Position numbers and translations under genes: made by a program. From contig CAYUZB010000063.1 of NCBI GenBank assembly GCA_964449565.1, positions 1 through 21,294 on the forward strand: a stretch of DNA of 21,294 nt. The letters run 5' to 3'. Source of the stretch: Granulosicoccus sp964449565 (lineage in GTDB: Bacteria; Pseudomonadota; Gammaproteobacteria; Granulosicoccales; Granulosicoccaceae). Shown here piece by piece: positions 6,946 to 15,290 of this stretch (positions are counted from its first letter, which is position 1; each line of letters opens with the position of its first letter). The notes below the pieces were generated by a model, which ran no database searches, was not told the origin of the DNA, and was given only the letters and a program-made list of their open reading frames with translations.

Positions 6946-8265
6946 ATGAAGTTATTCCGATTATCACTAGGGGCTGTGGTACTCGCCGGTGGCATGGCGT
7001 CCGCGCCGGCTGCCATGGCCGATGACCTGACCCTGTGCTGGGCCGCCTGGGACCCAGCCAATGCGCTGGTTGAGCTGAGTAAGGAATTCGAAGCCGAAAG
7101 CGGTCACAACATGAGCTTCGAATTCATTCCTTGGCCCAATTTCGCTGATCGCATGCTCAACGAATTGAATTCGGGCGGCCAATTGTGTGATCTGCTGATT
7201 GGTGACAGTCAGTGGATCGGTGGTGGCGCGGAGAATGGCCACTATGTACAGCTCAATGAATTCTTCGACGGTGAAGGCATCAGCATGGACGATTTTGCAC
7301 CGGCGACGGTTTATGCCTATTCAACATGGCCCAAGGGCGAGCCGAACTATTACGCCTTGCCTGCGATGGGTGATGCCAATGGTTGGTTCTATCGAAAGGA
7401 TTGGTTTGCTCGTGAAGATATCCAGGCGGCTTTCAAGGAAGCCACGGGGCGTGAGCTTGCCGAGCCGCAAACTCAGAAAGAGTTAATTGAGATTGCCAAG
7501 TTCTTCCAGGGTCGCGAGATTGATGGGAACACAGTCTACGGTGCTGCGATTTTTACCGAGCGTGGTTCTGAAGGTATCACCATGGGTGCGACCAGCGCTT
7601 TGTATGCCTGGGGTTTCAAATACGAGAACACACCAGGCAAATACGATATGGAGGGTGCGGTCAATTCGGCTGAAGCGGTAGAGGCGCTGGAGTTCTACAA
7701 GGAATTCTATGAGTGCTGTACGCCACCGGGCTATACCAACTCTTATATGGGTGAAAGCCTTGATGCGTTCAAATCCGGGCAGGTTGCCATGGCGATGAAT
7801 TGGTTTGCTTTCTTCCCGGGACTTTATGCTGACCCGGATACCGGTGGCGACAAAATCGACTTCTTCGTCAATCCGCCACAGAACGTTGCAGCGTCAACGC
7901 TCGGTGGACAAGGTATTTCAGTCGTCAGTTACTCCGAGAAACAGGATGCGGCGTTGGAATACATCAAGTGGTTTGCGAATCCTGACGTGCAAGCCAAGTG
8001 GTGGTCACTCGGCGGTTACTCTGCTCATAACTCTGTTCTGAACGATCCATCATTTGTTGACAGCCAGCCTTTTGCCGGTGATTTTCTCGTCGCGATGGAT
8101 GGTGTGCAGGATTTCTGGCAGGAGCCGACTTATGCCGAACTGCTTTTGGCCATGCAAAAGCGATTGCACGATTACATCGTTGCTGATCAAGGCACTGCGC
8201 AGGAAGCATTGGACAAGCTGATTGAAGACTGGACCGAGGTCTTTGAAGATGAAGGCAAGCTTTAA
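6946..8265 (+). CDS. CUT1-type ABC transporter periplasmic sugar-binding protein
   Basis: An extracellular solute-binding protein, family 1, that captures the substrate in the periplasm for the permeases encoded next. The 439-residue precursor starts MKLFRLSLGAVVLAGGMASA and has a likely signal peptidase I site after AMA near residue 25. The mature part shows family features: 'ALVELSKEFEAESGH', 'FADRMLNELNSGG', DLLIGDSQWIG, 'ALPAMGDANGWFYRKDWF', 'FKSGQVAMAMNWFAFFPGL', and the late 'ALEYIKWFANPDVQAKWW'. Trp and Asp/Asn-rich segments suit a polyhydroxy ligand. ATG 6946 has GAGGAGGA at 6933-6940, a near-ideal ribosome site that fits high expression. It is first in the operon, with a hairpin between it and the permease genes. 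The ligand is inferred from the downstream kinase, not from binding residues. Confidence 0.93.
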   Translation: MKLFRLSLGAVVLAGGMASAPAAMADDLTLCWAAWDPANALVELSKEFEAESGHNMSFEFIPWPNFADRMLNELNSGGQLCDLLIGDSQWIGGGAENGHYVQLNEFFDGEGISMDDFAPATVYAYSTWPKGEPNYYALPAMGDANGWFYRKDWFAREDIQAAFKEATGRELAEPQTQKELIEIAKFFQGREIDGNTVYGAAIFTERGSEGITMGATSALYAWGFKYENTPGKYDMEGAVNSAEAVEALEFYKEFYECCTPPGYTNSYMGESLDAFKSGQVAMAMNWFAFFPGLYADPDTGGDKIDFFVNPPQNVAASTLGGQGISVVSYSEKQDAALEYIKWFANPDVQAKWWSLGGYSAHNSVLNDPSFVDSQPFAGDFLVAMDGVQDFWQEPTYAELLLAMQKRLHDYIVADQGTAQEALDKLIEDWTEVFEDEGKL

Positions 8266-8301
8266 GCCTTATCGAGACCAGTATTAATCGGTTGAGTACA
8301 G

Positions 8302-8332
8302 CAGACCTTGCCTGAATATCAGGCAAGGTCTG
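8302..8332 (+). terminator. Strong intra-operon hairpin after the binding-protein gene
   Basis: CAGACCTTGCCTGA (8302-8315), ATA loop, TCAGGCAAGGTCTG (8319-8332): a perfect 14-bp stem 36 bases after the stop codon. No T-run follows, so it is probably an mRNA-stabilising or processing element, or a leaky terminator. Similar structures keep binding-protein transcripts more abundant than permease transcripts, as after malE. The rest of the 170-base gap shows nothing else clear. Confidence 0.7.
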
Positions 8333-8435
8333 TATTGCAGATGTATTGATGTCATTTTGATTTCATTCGCGATAACGACCCAAGGGCTCGCTCTGCACAG
8401 CAGTGCTCGCCTACCAAGGCATTACGCAGACAAAC

Positions 8436-9383
8436 ATGATTGAGAAACCCATAGCGCGTGCCGCAGAGGCGACGCCAACAGGTGTGGCACGCCGTATAAA
8501 AGGGCTGTCCGACAAGGCAGTGGCCTGGATTTTTGTCGGGCCGACTATCCTTTTGCTGCTCGCGATCAACATTTTCCCGTTGATCTGGACGATTAACCTG
8601 AGCTTCACAAACTTTCGTGCCAATCGCCCTAACAGGGAGGTGGCGTATGTCGGTTTTCGCAATTACGAACGCATCCTTAACGACTCTGATATCTGGCTCA
8701 GCATGCAGGCAACAGCGCACTTCCTGATCTGGACGATCGTTTTTCAAGTGCTGATCGGTTTTATGCTTGCCTGGTTGATCAATCGGAAGTTCAAAGGAAA
8801 TGATCTTTGGACAACCATCATTGTCCTGCCAATGATGTTGTCTCCCGCAGTCGTCGGTAATTTCTGGACATTTCTTTATCAACCACAAATTGGTTTGTTC
8901 AATTACATCATTGCATTTTTCTCAGGTAAAGATCCGTCATCATTCGAGATGTTGGGCTCGGTCGACCTGGCGCCCTGGTCCATAGTTATCGTTGATACAT
9001 GGATGTGGACGCCGTTTGTCATGCTGATCTGTCTGGCGGGGCTTAGATCGATCCCGGACTATATCTATGAAGCCGCGGAAATTGATCGTGCGTCGAAATG
9101 GCGGCAATTCTGGACCATTACAGTGCCAATGGTATTGCCCTTTTTGATGCTGGCTGTGTTGTTCCGTGGGATCGAGAATTTCAAGATGTTTGATCTTGTT
9201 GTGCAGTTGACCGGTGGTGGGCCAGGGTCGATTACCGAACTTGCATCGATAAATCTTAAGCGCGAAGCTTTCGAGAAGTGGCGTACCGGGTATTCGTCTG
9301 CGTTTGCCATCATTCTTTTTGTAACGGTTTTTGGTCTTGCCAGTATTTATGTCAAAGCATTGAACAAGGTGAAGGAACGATGA
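8436..9383 (+). CDS. CUT1 sugar ABC transporter permease (MalF/UgpA-like)
   Basis: Inner-membrane permease subunit, probably paired with the next gene product. The 315-residue protein has about six helices beginning VAWIFVGPTILLLLAINIFP. The ATPase-docking EAA loop near residues 210-235 reads YEAAEIDRASKWRQFWTITV followed by PMVLP; the usual Gly of 'EAA..DGA' is Arg here. The tail FDLVVQLTGGGPGSITELAS is characteristic of this permease family. ATG 8436 gives the normal short cytoplasmic N-terminus, although its ribosome site is poor and a GTG at 8403 is in frame. Its stop overlaps the next start (ATGA). Confidence 0.93.
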   Translation: MIEKPIARAAEATPTGVARRIKGLSDKAVAWIFVGPTILLLLAINIFPLIWTINLSFTNFRANRPNREVAYVGFRNYERILNDSDIWLSMQATAHFLIWTIVFQVLIGFMLAWLINRKFKGNDLWTTIIVLPMMLSPAVVGNFWTFLYQPQIGLFNYIIAFFSGKDPSSFEMLGSVDLAPWSIVIVDTWMWTPFVMLICLAGLRSIPDYIYEAAEIDRASKWRQFWTITVPMVLPFLMLAVLFRGIENFKMFDLVVQLTGGGPGSITELASINLKREAFEKWRTGYSSAFAIILFVTVFGLASIYVKALNKVKER

Positions 9384-10318
9384 CTTACTCGATCACAGAG
9401 CCATCTTCCCGACAGAAAACACTCGCTGCAACGTTGGTTATTACCTATGCGGTGATTACCTTGATTCCGTTATTGTGGGTCTTTATCACGGGTTTCAAAA
9501 CTCCGCCTGACAGCATTAGCTATCCGCCCAAGCTTGTTTTTTCGCCGTCACTTGAAGGTTATGTGAATCTCTTTACAACGCGAACACGTGTTGCGCCAGA
9601 GACACTTGCATCATTGCCGCCACCAGCCAACTTCGCCGAAGAGATTGTCCGTAACCGCAATATGGTCATTGCTGGGCCGTCGAAATTCGGTGAAAGGTTC
9701 ATGAACTCGGTCATCATTGGTTTTGGATCAACGTTTCTTTCCATTTTTCTCGGAACGCTGGCAGCCTATGGCTTCTCGCGTTTCAAGGTGCCACTCAAGG
9801 ACGACTTGCTGTTTTTTATCTTGTCGACGCGGATGATGCCGCCTATTGCTGTTGCGATTCCCATCTTCCTGATGTATCGAAAAATTGGCTTGTCGGATAC
9901 GCATTTGGGAATGATTTTATTGTATACAGCGGTGAACATCTCGCTTGCCGTCTGGCTATTGAAAGGCTTTATTGACGAAATTCCTCTTGAGTACGAAGAG
10001 GCCGCTTTGATCGATGGCTATACGCGTTTTCAAGCGTTCTACAAGGTCGTGTTACCGCAGGCTGCGACCGGCATCGCCTCAACCGCAATCTTTTGTTTGA
10101 TATTCGCCTGGAATGAGTATGCGTTTGCGGTCCTTTTGACATCTGGCACCGCGCAAACGGCACCACCGTTTATTCCTACGATTATCGGCGTCGGTGGCCT
10201 CGACTGGCCAGCAGTCGCGGCGGGTGCGACGATCTTTCTGATGCCGGTACTGATCTTTACAATACTGCTACGCAAGCATCTTTTGCGTGGTATCACCTTT
10301 GGGGCGGTACGCAAATGA
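9380..10318 (+). CDS. CUT1 sugar ABC transporter permease (MalG/UgpE-like)
   Basis: Second inner-membrane permease subunit. The 312-residue protein opens with a helix containing VITLIPLLWVFITGFKTP. A periplasmic insertion of roughly 60 residues follows (about 50-110, including LASLPPPANFAEEIVRNRN) before the core helices. The docking loop is EYEEAALIDGYTRFQAFYKV followed by VLP, a canonical 'EAA..DG' motif, and RMMPPIAVAIPIF is typical of MalG-type subunits. ATG 9380 overlaps the previous stop, with AAGGA just upstream; the frame extends further 5' but lies over permease 1. Its own stop overlaps the next start, so the permeases and the small membrane protein are probably translationally coupled. 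Confidence 0.93.
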   Translation: MTYSITEPSSRQKTLAATLVITYAVITLIPLLWVFITGFKTPPDSISYPPKLVFSPSLEGYVNLFTTRTRVAPETLASLPPPANFAEEIVRNRNMVIAGPSKFGERFMNSVIIGFGSTFLSIFLGTLAAYGFSRFKVPLKDDLLFFILSTRMMPPIAVAIPIFLMYRKIGLSDTHLGMILLYTAVNISLAVWLLKGFIDEIPLEYEEAALIDGYTRFQAFYKVVLPQAATGIASTAIFCLIFAWNEYAFAVLLTSGTAQTAPPFIPTIIGVGGLDWPAVAAGATIFLMPVLIFTILLRKHLLRGITFGAVRK

Positions 10319-10503
10319 CTAACTTCTTCTCCGGACTGTTTCGCTTCAGACGTGGATCGTGGGAAATCATTGCGACGATTCTGATTGCTGTCGGCGTTTT
10401 TATGCTGATGCAACCATTTGTCATGTGGGCGTATACGTATTCGTTTATCACAACGTTGGTGGGTACCATCATGTTCATGGTCGTGAGTCATTTTCCGGAG
10501 TAA
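10315..10503 (+). CDS. Small two-helix membrane protein inside the transporter operon
   Basis: A 62-residue protein I cannot assign to a family. It begins with a basic segment (FFSGLFRFRRGSWE) and then has two predicted helices, about residues 16-34 and 38-58, ending SHFPE. Its ATG overlaps the permease stop (ATGA), and its own stop lies three bases before the first ATPase start, so it is very probably translated. Some glycerol-type ABC operons (GlpSTPQV of Rhizobium) carry a small DUF2160 membrane protein and, like this operon, two ATPase genes; this protein may play the same role, but I cannot show homology. It could be a transporter accessory subunit or assembly factor. Confidence 0.7.
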   Translation: MTNFFSGLFRFRRGSWEIIATILIAVGVFMLMQPFVMWAYTYSFITTLVGTIMFMVVSHFPE

Positions 10504-10506
10504 ATC

Positions 10507-11604
10507 ATGGCGGAAATCATCATCAAGGATCTCGCCAAGAATTTCGGTGACTTTACAGCGGTTCATGCCTCCTCATTTACGGTTGAGGACGGGGAGTTTT
10601 TCATGTTGCTTGGCCCGTCAGGTTGTGGCAAGACGACAACCTTGCGCATGATTGCCGGGTTGGAAATGCCGTCAGGGGGAGAAGTTCATATCGGTGGTGA
10701 AGAAGTCAGCCAGCAACCTGCCTCGCAACGGGATATCGCCTTTGTGTTTCAGATGTTTGCACTGTATCCCCACATGAATGTGCGGCGTAATCTGACTTAT
10801 CCTTTAGTCAGTCAGGGCATGAAGCGCAAGGACATTAAAAAGAAGCTTGCTGAGGTTGTCGATATCCTGGGCATTCATGACATTCTGAACAAGCCGGTTG
10901 GTGGTTTGTCTGGCGGGGATCGACAACGTGTCGCGCTGGGACGTGCCATCGTGCGAGATCCCAAAGCATTCATGATGGATGAACCGCTAGGTGCGCTGGA
11001 TGCTGAATTTCGTGAGCATATGTCTGAAGAACTTCGTGCCTTGCATGATCGCATGAATGCGACAACAGTCTATGTGACACACGATCAGCTTGAAGCGATG
11101 CAAATGGGTGACAAGATTGTGGTCATGAATCACGGTGTTGTCGAACAGTTTGGTACCCCGCAGGATATCTACGACAAACCCGCGACACTCTTTGTTGCTG
11201 ATTTCATCGGATCACCTGCAATGAATTTTCTGCACTACGAAGGTCATGTCTCCGCCGGCGACACCTCAGTCACATTCAACGGACAGACAATCGGCGTACC
11301 GGAGCAGCGACAGGCGCATAACGGCAAGCTGGTGTTTGGTGTTCGACCAGAGCATGTATCACTGGTTGATGGTGGTTCGGTTCGAGGCGAGATCATCGCA
11401 ACAGAGTATCTCGGTACAACGCAAATTGTTACGGTCAATACTCCCGATGGCGTGGCCAAGGTCCGGCAGGATGCAGCGAAAATGGCGACAGTCGGTGATA
11501 ACGTCGGGCTTGATTTCAATGAACAGACAGTGACCTTGTTTGATGCCAGTTCAGGTCGTGCGCTTGTGTCGGCCTTGAACGAAGGAGTGCTTGAGCATGG
11601 CTGA
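10507..11604 (+). CDS. MalK-type ABC transporter ATPase, first of two
   Basis: ATP-hydrolysing subunit of the sugar importer, on the cytoplasmic face. The 365 residues comprise a nucleotide-binding domain with Walker A GPSGCGKTT (36-44), Q-loop Gln82 in VFQMFALYPH, signature LSGGDRQRVALGRA (134-147), Walker B AFMMDE (154-159), D-loop GALDAEF and switch His192 in VTHDQLEAM, then a C-terminal TOBE/OB regulatory domain with GVRPEHVSLV. All catalytic residues are present; Asp at the end of the signature is a minor departure from the usual Gln. GGAG at 10497-10500 supports ATG 10507. The 3' end overlaps the second ATPase gene by eight bases. Confidence 0.94.
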   Translation: MAEIIIKDLAKNFGDFTAVHASSFTVEDGEFFMLLGPSGCGKTTTLRMIAGLEMPSGGEVHIGGEEVSQQPASQRDIAFVFQMFALYPHMNVRRNLTYPLVSQGMKRKDIKKKLAEVVDILGIHDILNKPVGGLSGGDRQRVALGRAIVRDPKAFMMDEPLGALDAEFREHMSEELRALHDRMNATTVYVTHDQLEAMQMGDKIVVMNHGVVEQFGTPQDIYDKPATLFVADFIGSPAMNFLHYEGHVSAGDTSVTFNGQTIGVPEQRQAHNGKLVFGVRPEHVSLVDGGSVRGEIIATEYLGTTQIVTVNTPDGVAKVRQDAAKMATVGDNVGLDFNEQTVTLFDASSGRALVSALNEGVLEHG

Positions 11605-12604
11605 AGTCGAACTAAGCGGTATTAGCAAATCGTTTGGCAGCGACAGGGCTGTCAAGGACATATCCCTGCATGTTAATGACGGTAGTTTTGTTGTGCTGCT
11701 CGGCCCAACTGGTGCAGGCAAGACCACCACCTTGCGGCTCATAGCGGGACTCGAAGAGCCGGATGCTGGTGATGTAATGATTGCCGGACGACGCGTCACG
11801 CAGGAGACACCGGCGCAACGTGATGTGGCCATGGTGTTTCAGCAATACTCTTTGTATCCGCATCTTTCGGTCCGACAGAATCTTGAGTTTCCATTGAAGT
11901 CTCCTGTGCTGCGTACACCGAAAGCGGAAATCAAGCGCAAGGTCGAATCGGTTGCGGAAGTTTTGCATATCAGTCACAAACTGAATAACAAGGCTACAGA
12001 GTTGTCGGGCGGTGAGATGCAACGGGTCTCGATCGGTCGCGCCCTGGTACGAAGCCCTTCAATCTATCTAATGGATGAACCCTTGAGTTCACTCGATGCC
12101 AAACTACGAGCGGATCTCAGGCTGGAGCTCAAGCGATTGCAGTCGGAACTGGGTTCGACGATTCTGTATGTCACTCACGACCAGGTTGAGGCAATGACAT
12201 TGGCCACAGAGGTCGGTGTGTTGAACGAAGGTGAGTTGGTACAGTTTGGTTCACCGAGAGATATTTATGAGAATCCGTCCAGTGTGTACGTTGCCACTCG
12301 ACTGGGTTTGCCTCGTATCAATACGGTACCGGCAGATCTTTTCCCAGGTACGCCATCTGGCGTGGCGACCATTGGTCTCAGACCCGAGAACATTGCACTG
12401 GGTGATGGGCAGCAAGGCAATGTAACTCGTGTTGAACACCTTGGTGATCAGACGCGACTTCATCTGGAGCTGTCTGGTCATAAATTGGTCACCTTGACCG
12501 ATGCCCATACCTCTATAAATGCGGGTGATACGGTGGCAATCCAACCCAAGAGTCCCTTGTTTTTTGATCACGAAGGGATGCGAATGACAGTAGGAGAAAA
12601 CTGA
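11597..12604 (+). CDS. MalK-type ABC transporter ATPase, second of two
   Basis: A second, distinct nucleotide-binding subunit of 335 residues. It has Walker A GPTGAGKTT (36-44), Q-loop Gln82 in VFQQYSLYPHL, signature LSGGEMQRVSIGRA (136-149), Walker B YLMDE (157-161), D-loop SSLDAKL and His194 in VTHDQVEAM. The C-terminal TOBE domain with GLRPENIALG is shorter than in the first ATPase. Both copies look catalytically intact, so a heterodimeric ATPase pair is likely, as with GlpS and GlpT of the rhizobial glycerol transporter. AAGGAG at 11582-11587 selects ATG 11597. Its TGA shares one base with the kinase ATG. Confidence 0.94.
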   Translation: MAEVELSGISKSFGSDRAVKDISLHVNDGSFVVLLGPTGAGKTTTLRLIAGLEEPDAGDVMIAGRRVTQETPAQRDVAMVFQQYSLYPHLSVRQNLEFPLKSPVLRTPKAEIKRKVESVAEVLHISHKLNNKATELSGGEMQRVSIGRALVRSPSIYLMDEPLSSLDAKLRADLRLELKRLQSELGSTILYVTHDQVEAMTLATEVGVLNEGELVQFGSPRDIYENPSSVYVATRLGLPRINTVPADLFPGTPSGVATIGLRPENIALGDGQQGNVTRVEHLGDQTRLHLELSGHKLVTLTDAHTSINAGDTVAIQPKSPLFFDHEGMRMTVGEN

Positions 12605-14229
12605 TGGATCAATTTATCAATGCTCGTGACGCCATCGTCACGGATGCAATTGAAGGTGTCTTGTCGGCGTCTGGCGGAAGCCTTGCGCGACTCGATGGCT
12701 TCCCGCATATCAAGGTTGTGGTGAGAACGGATTGGGACAAGTCAAAAGTCGCGCTGGTCTCGGGTGGTGGTTCGGGTCATGAGCCCGCGCATGCCGGTTT
12801 CGTCGGTAAGGGTTTGTTGACGGCCGCTGTCTGTGGGGATGTCTTTGCGTCTCCTTCGGTTGACGCGGTGCTCGCGGGCATTCTGTCTGTCAGCGGCAAG
12901 GCCGGTTGTCTGCTAATCGTCAAGAACTACACGGGCGACCGGCTTAACTTTGGCCTGGCTGCCGAACGTGCACGTACCTTTGGGGTAAAGGTACGCATGG
13001 TTATCGTAGATGATGACATTGCCTTACCGGATCTACCGCAGGCAAGAGGTGTGGCAGGGACTCTATTTGTACACAAGATTGCCGGTGCGTTGGCCGAAGC
13101 CGGGGAGGATCTCGATAAAATCGCATCGGTTGCTGAAAATATTATTGAAGGCACCAAAACAATTGGCATGTCACTCGATACCTGCACGATACCGGGTTCG
13201 CCTAAAGAAGAACGTATTGCTCTAGGCAAGGCGGAACTCGGTCTTGGAATCCATGGTGAGGCGGGGGTTGAACAAGTTGACTTCACGGACGCCCGCACGG
13301 CCATGTTACAGGTCACAACAAAGCTTGCCGAGGCGATGGATAGCTCTGCAAACTATGTAGCCTTGTTAAATAATCTGGGTGGAACGACGCCACTTGAAAT
13401 GTCGATTCTCGCTGACGAACTACGCAAGTCACCGATTGCATCACAGCTGAAATGGATCATAGGGCCTGGCTTGCTGATGACCTCACTCGACATGCGTGGC
13501 TTTTCTCTTTCGGTGTTACCGGTAAGCCCGGACTATGAAAAACAGCTGCTGAGCGAAGTCGGGCCGAATGCCTGGGCGAGTATGCAAAAACTCTCGGCAC
13601 CTGAGGTCGTGCCATTGCCGGATGGATTGTCACCGATCAAGGCAATCGCGTCAGAGCATGCGGAGCGAGAAGCGTTTCTAGCGCGCTGTTGCGATATTTT
13701 GATCGATGCAGAAGCCACTCTCAATGCACTGGATGCGAAATCGGGTGATGGTGATACCGGTAGCACGCTTGCTGGTGCTGCACGTTCGATGAAAAAGGCA
13801 TTGCCGCGTCTGCCATTGGCTGACATGACACAACTTTATCGTGCAATTGGTACGGAGCTCAGTCAGACGATGGGTGGTTCGTCAGGGGTATTGCTGGCTA
13901 TATTTTTTACCGCAGCTGGCGATGCATCAGCATCAGGCCAGGACCTCGCTGGTTCCTTGAAGGCCGGAATGCAGCGAATTCAGGAAGTCGGTGGTGCGAG
14001 TCTCGGAGATCGAACCATGATCGATGCTTTGTCGCCAGCGCTTGATGCCTTGGGACAGGATCTTAATGCATCAGCAAAAGCTGCTCGAAAAGGTGCTGAC
14101 AAGACCGCGTCGATTGTCAATGCGAAAGCCGGACGTGCAACTTATGTGTCGGCCGACAAACTGAAGGGGCATAACGACCCGGGTGCTGAGGCTGTTGCGA
14201 TTTTGCTTGAAAGTCTGGTTAATACTTGA
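12604..14229 (+). CDS. Fused DhaK-DhaL dihydroxyacetone-family kinase (ATP-dependent)
   Basis: A cytosolic kinase of the Dak family, which phosphorylates the terminal hydroxyl of dihydroxyacetone or longer hydroxyacetyl sugars such as erythrulose and apulose. The 541-residue single chain resembles the ATP-dependent Citrobacter enzyme of about 550. The DhaK half (about 1-330) has GGGSGHEPAHAG with His59, NYTGD with Asp112, and GIHGEAG with His217, which should form the covalent hemiaminal with the substrate carbonyl. The DhaL half (about 355-541) has the Mg-ATP aspartates in DAKSGDGDTGS (Asp377, Asp382, Asp384), then TMGGSSG, GDRTMIDAL and a C-terminal NDPGAEA. AGGAG about eight bases upstream and a one-base overlap with the ATPase gene tie it to the transporter. 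Substrate choice within the family cannot be read from sequence. Confidence 0.93.
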   Translation: MDQFINARDAIVTDAIEGVLSASGGSLARLDGFPHIKVVVRTDWDKSKVALVSGGGSGHEPAHAGFVGKGLLTAAVCGDVFASPSVDAVLAGILSVSGKAGCLLIVKNYTGDRLNFGLAAERARTFGVKVRMVIVDDDIALPDLPQARGVAGTLFVHKIAGALAEAGEDLDKIASVAENIIEGTKTIGMSLDTCTIPGSPKEERIALGKAELGLGIHGEAGVEQVDFTDARTAMLQVTTKLAEAMDSSANYVALLNNLGGTTPLEMSILADELRKSPIASQLKWIIGPGLLMTSLDMRGFSLSVLPVSPDYEKQLLSEVGPNAWASMQKLSAPEVVPLPDGLSPIKAIASEHAEREAFLARCCDILIDAEATLNALDAKSGDGDTGSTLAGAARSMKKALPRLPLADMTQLYRAIGTELSQTMGGSSGVLLAIFFTAAGDASASGQDLAGSLKAGMQRIQEVGGASLGDRTMIDALSPALDALGQDLNASAKAARKGADKTASIVNAKAGRATYVSADKLKGHNDPGAEAVAILLESLVNT

Positions 14230-14267
14230 GTAGCTTCGTAAGGCAACACAAGCGCAAGCATTGAATA

Positions 14268-14327
14268 CCTATGAGGATATTTGAATATCCTCATAGAATA
14301 TCCTCATAGGTTAAGAATACGTTTTTT
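14268..14327 (+). terminator. Three-armed repeat/hairpin and T-run at the operon end
   Basis: CCTATGAGGATATT (14268-14281) is followed by two tandem copies of AATATCCTCATAG (14284-14296 and 14297-14309), each complementary to it. The RNA can fold as a 13-bp hairpin with a 2-base formal gap or as a 14-bp hairpin with a 15-base loop. A run of six T lies at 14322-14327, about 11 bases after the second copy, so the terminator is not canonical. It fills the space between the kinase stop and the convergent DHH gene. Confidence 0.6.
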
Positions 14328-15290
14328 CTAGGCAGCGTCTAGAAATTCATTGCCTCCAATGTCTTCATTGGCATTGATTTCAGCGATGAGCTCTGCCAGA
14401 ACTGCATCAGCCTTGTCGTTGTCAATCTGGCAAGTACCCGCTGCCGCGTGTCCACCGCCGCCATATTGCAGCATCAGTTCACCCACGTTGGTATAACAGC
14501 TTCGATCAAAGATGGATTTTCCGGTGGCGAAAACCGTGTTCTGTTTCTGGAAGCCCCACATCTGATGAATCGAGATATTGCACTGAGGGAACAGGGCATA
14601 GATAAAAAAACGACTGCCGGCGAAGATAACTTCCTCATCGCGCAAATCAAGTACGACAAGATTGCCATGTACTGTTGAGCATCGTTCAAGCTGCGCCTTG
14701 AAATCTTCTCGTTGACTTTCGTATAAATCGATTCGCTCACGGATATCAGGCATATCCAGAATTTCGTCAATCGAGTGATCCTTGCAGGCATCGATCAAGT
14801 CCATCATCAGGGCGTAGTTCGAGATTCTGAATTCGCGAAAGCGACCGAGTCCGGTACGCGAGTCCATCAGCATGTTCAGAAGTTCCCATCGTTTTGGTTC
14901 GAGGACTTCGTCAATGCTGTACTGCGCGGAGTCTGCCTTGTCGACAGCAACCATCATGTCGTCCCAGCGATCCGGGAATGCTTTTTCGCCGCCAAAGTGA
15001 CGCCATACGACGCGGGCGGCTGATGGTGAATCTGCATCTATCACATAGTTATCGTCTGTGGTTTTGTTTCGTTGCACTTCCGACGCATGGTGATCAAAAA
15101 CCATATGTGCACCGGGCACGTAGGGCAGATTCGTAGTGATGTCATTAGCTGTGATTTCGACTAGACCGTCTTGCATGTCTTTCGGGTGCACGAATTTGAT
15201 CTCATCAATCATGTCGAGATGTTTAAGCAGCACAGCACATACAAGCCCGTCAAAATCGCTACGTGTGACCAGTCTGTATTTTTGCGTCAT
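14328..15290 (-). CDS. DHH-family phosphoesterase (exopolyphosphatase/nanoRNase-like)
   Basis: A 320-residue member of the DHH superfamily of Mn-dependent phosphoesterases, which cleave polyphosphate, short oligonucleotides or related phosphodiesters. The DHH domain begins MTQKYRLVTRSDFDG, with the metal-binding DFDG at 12-15, and has FDHHAS with the DHH triad at 66-68. The C-terminal DHHA1 substrate domain ends with YGGGGHAAAG, where GGGGH is at 277-281. Such proteins are often labelled exopolyphosphatase, but the substrate cannot be fixed here. ATG 15290 is preceded by AAGGAAT at about eight bases, better than a start 16 codons upstream. It is single and convergent with the kinase operon. 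Confidence 0.85.
   Translation of the reverse strand: MTQKYRLVTRSDFDGLVCAVLLKHLDMIDEIKFVHPKDMQDGLVEITANDITTNLPYVPGAHMVFDHHASEVQRNKTTDDNYVIDADSPSAARVVWRHFGGEKAFPDRWDDMMVAVDKADSAQYSIDEVLEPKRWELLNMLMDSRTGLGRFREFRISNYALMMDLIDACKDHSIDEILDMPDIRERIDLYESQREDFKAQLERCSTVHGNLVVLDLRDEEVIFAGSRFFIYALFPQCNISIHQMWGFQKQNTVFATGKSIFDRSCYTNVGELMLQYGGGGHAAAGTCQIDNDKADAVLAELIAEINANEDIGGNEFLDAA

Noticed and set aside
8403..8435. Upstream GTG start for the first permease
   Set aside because: It would add a non-conserved leader and has no better ribosome site than ATG 8436.
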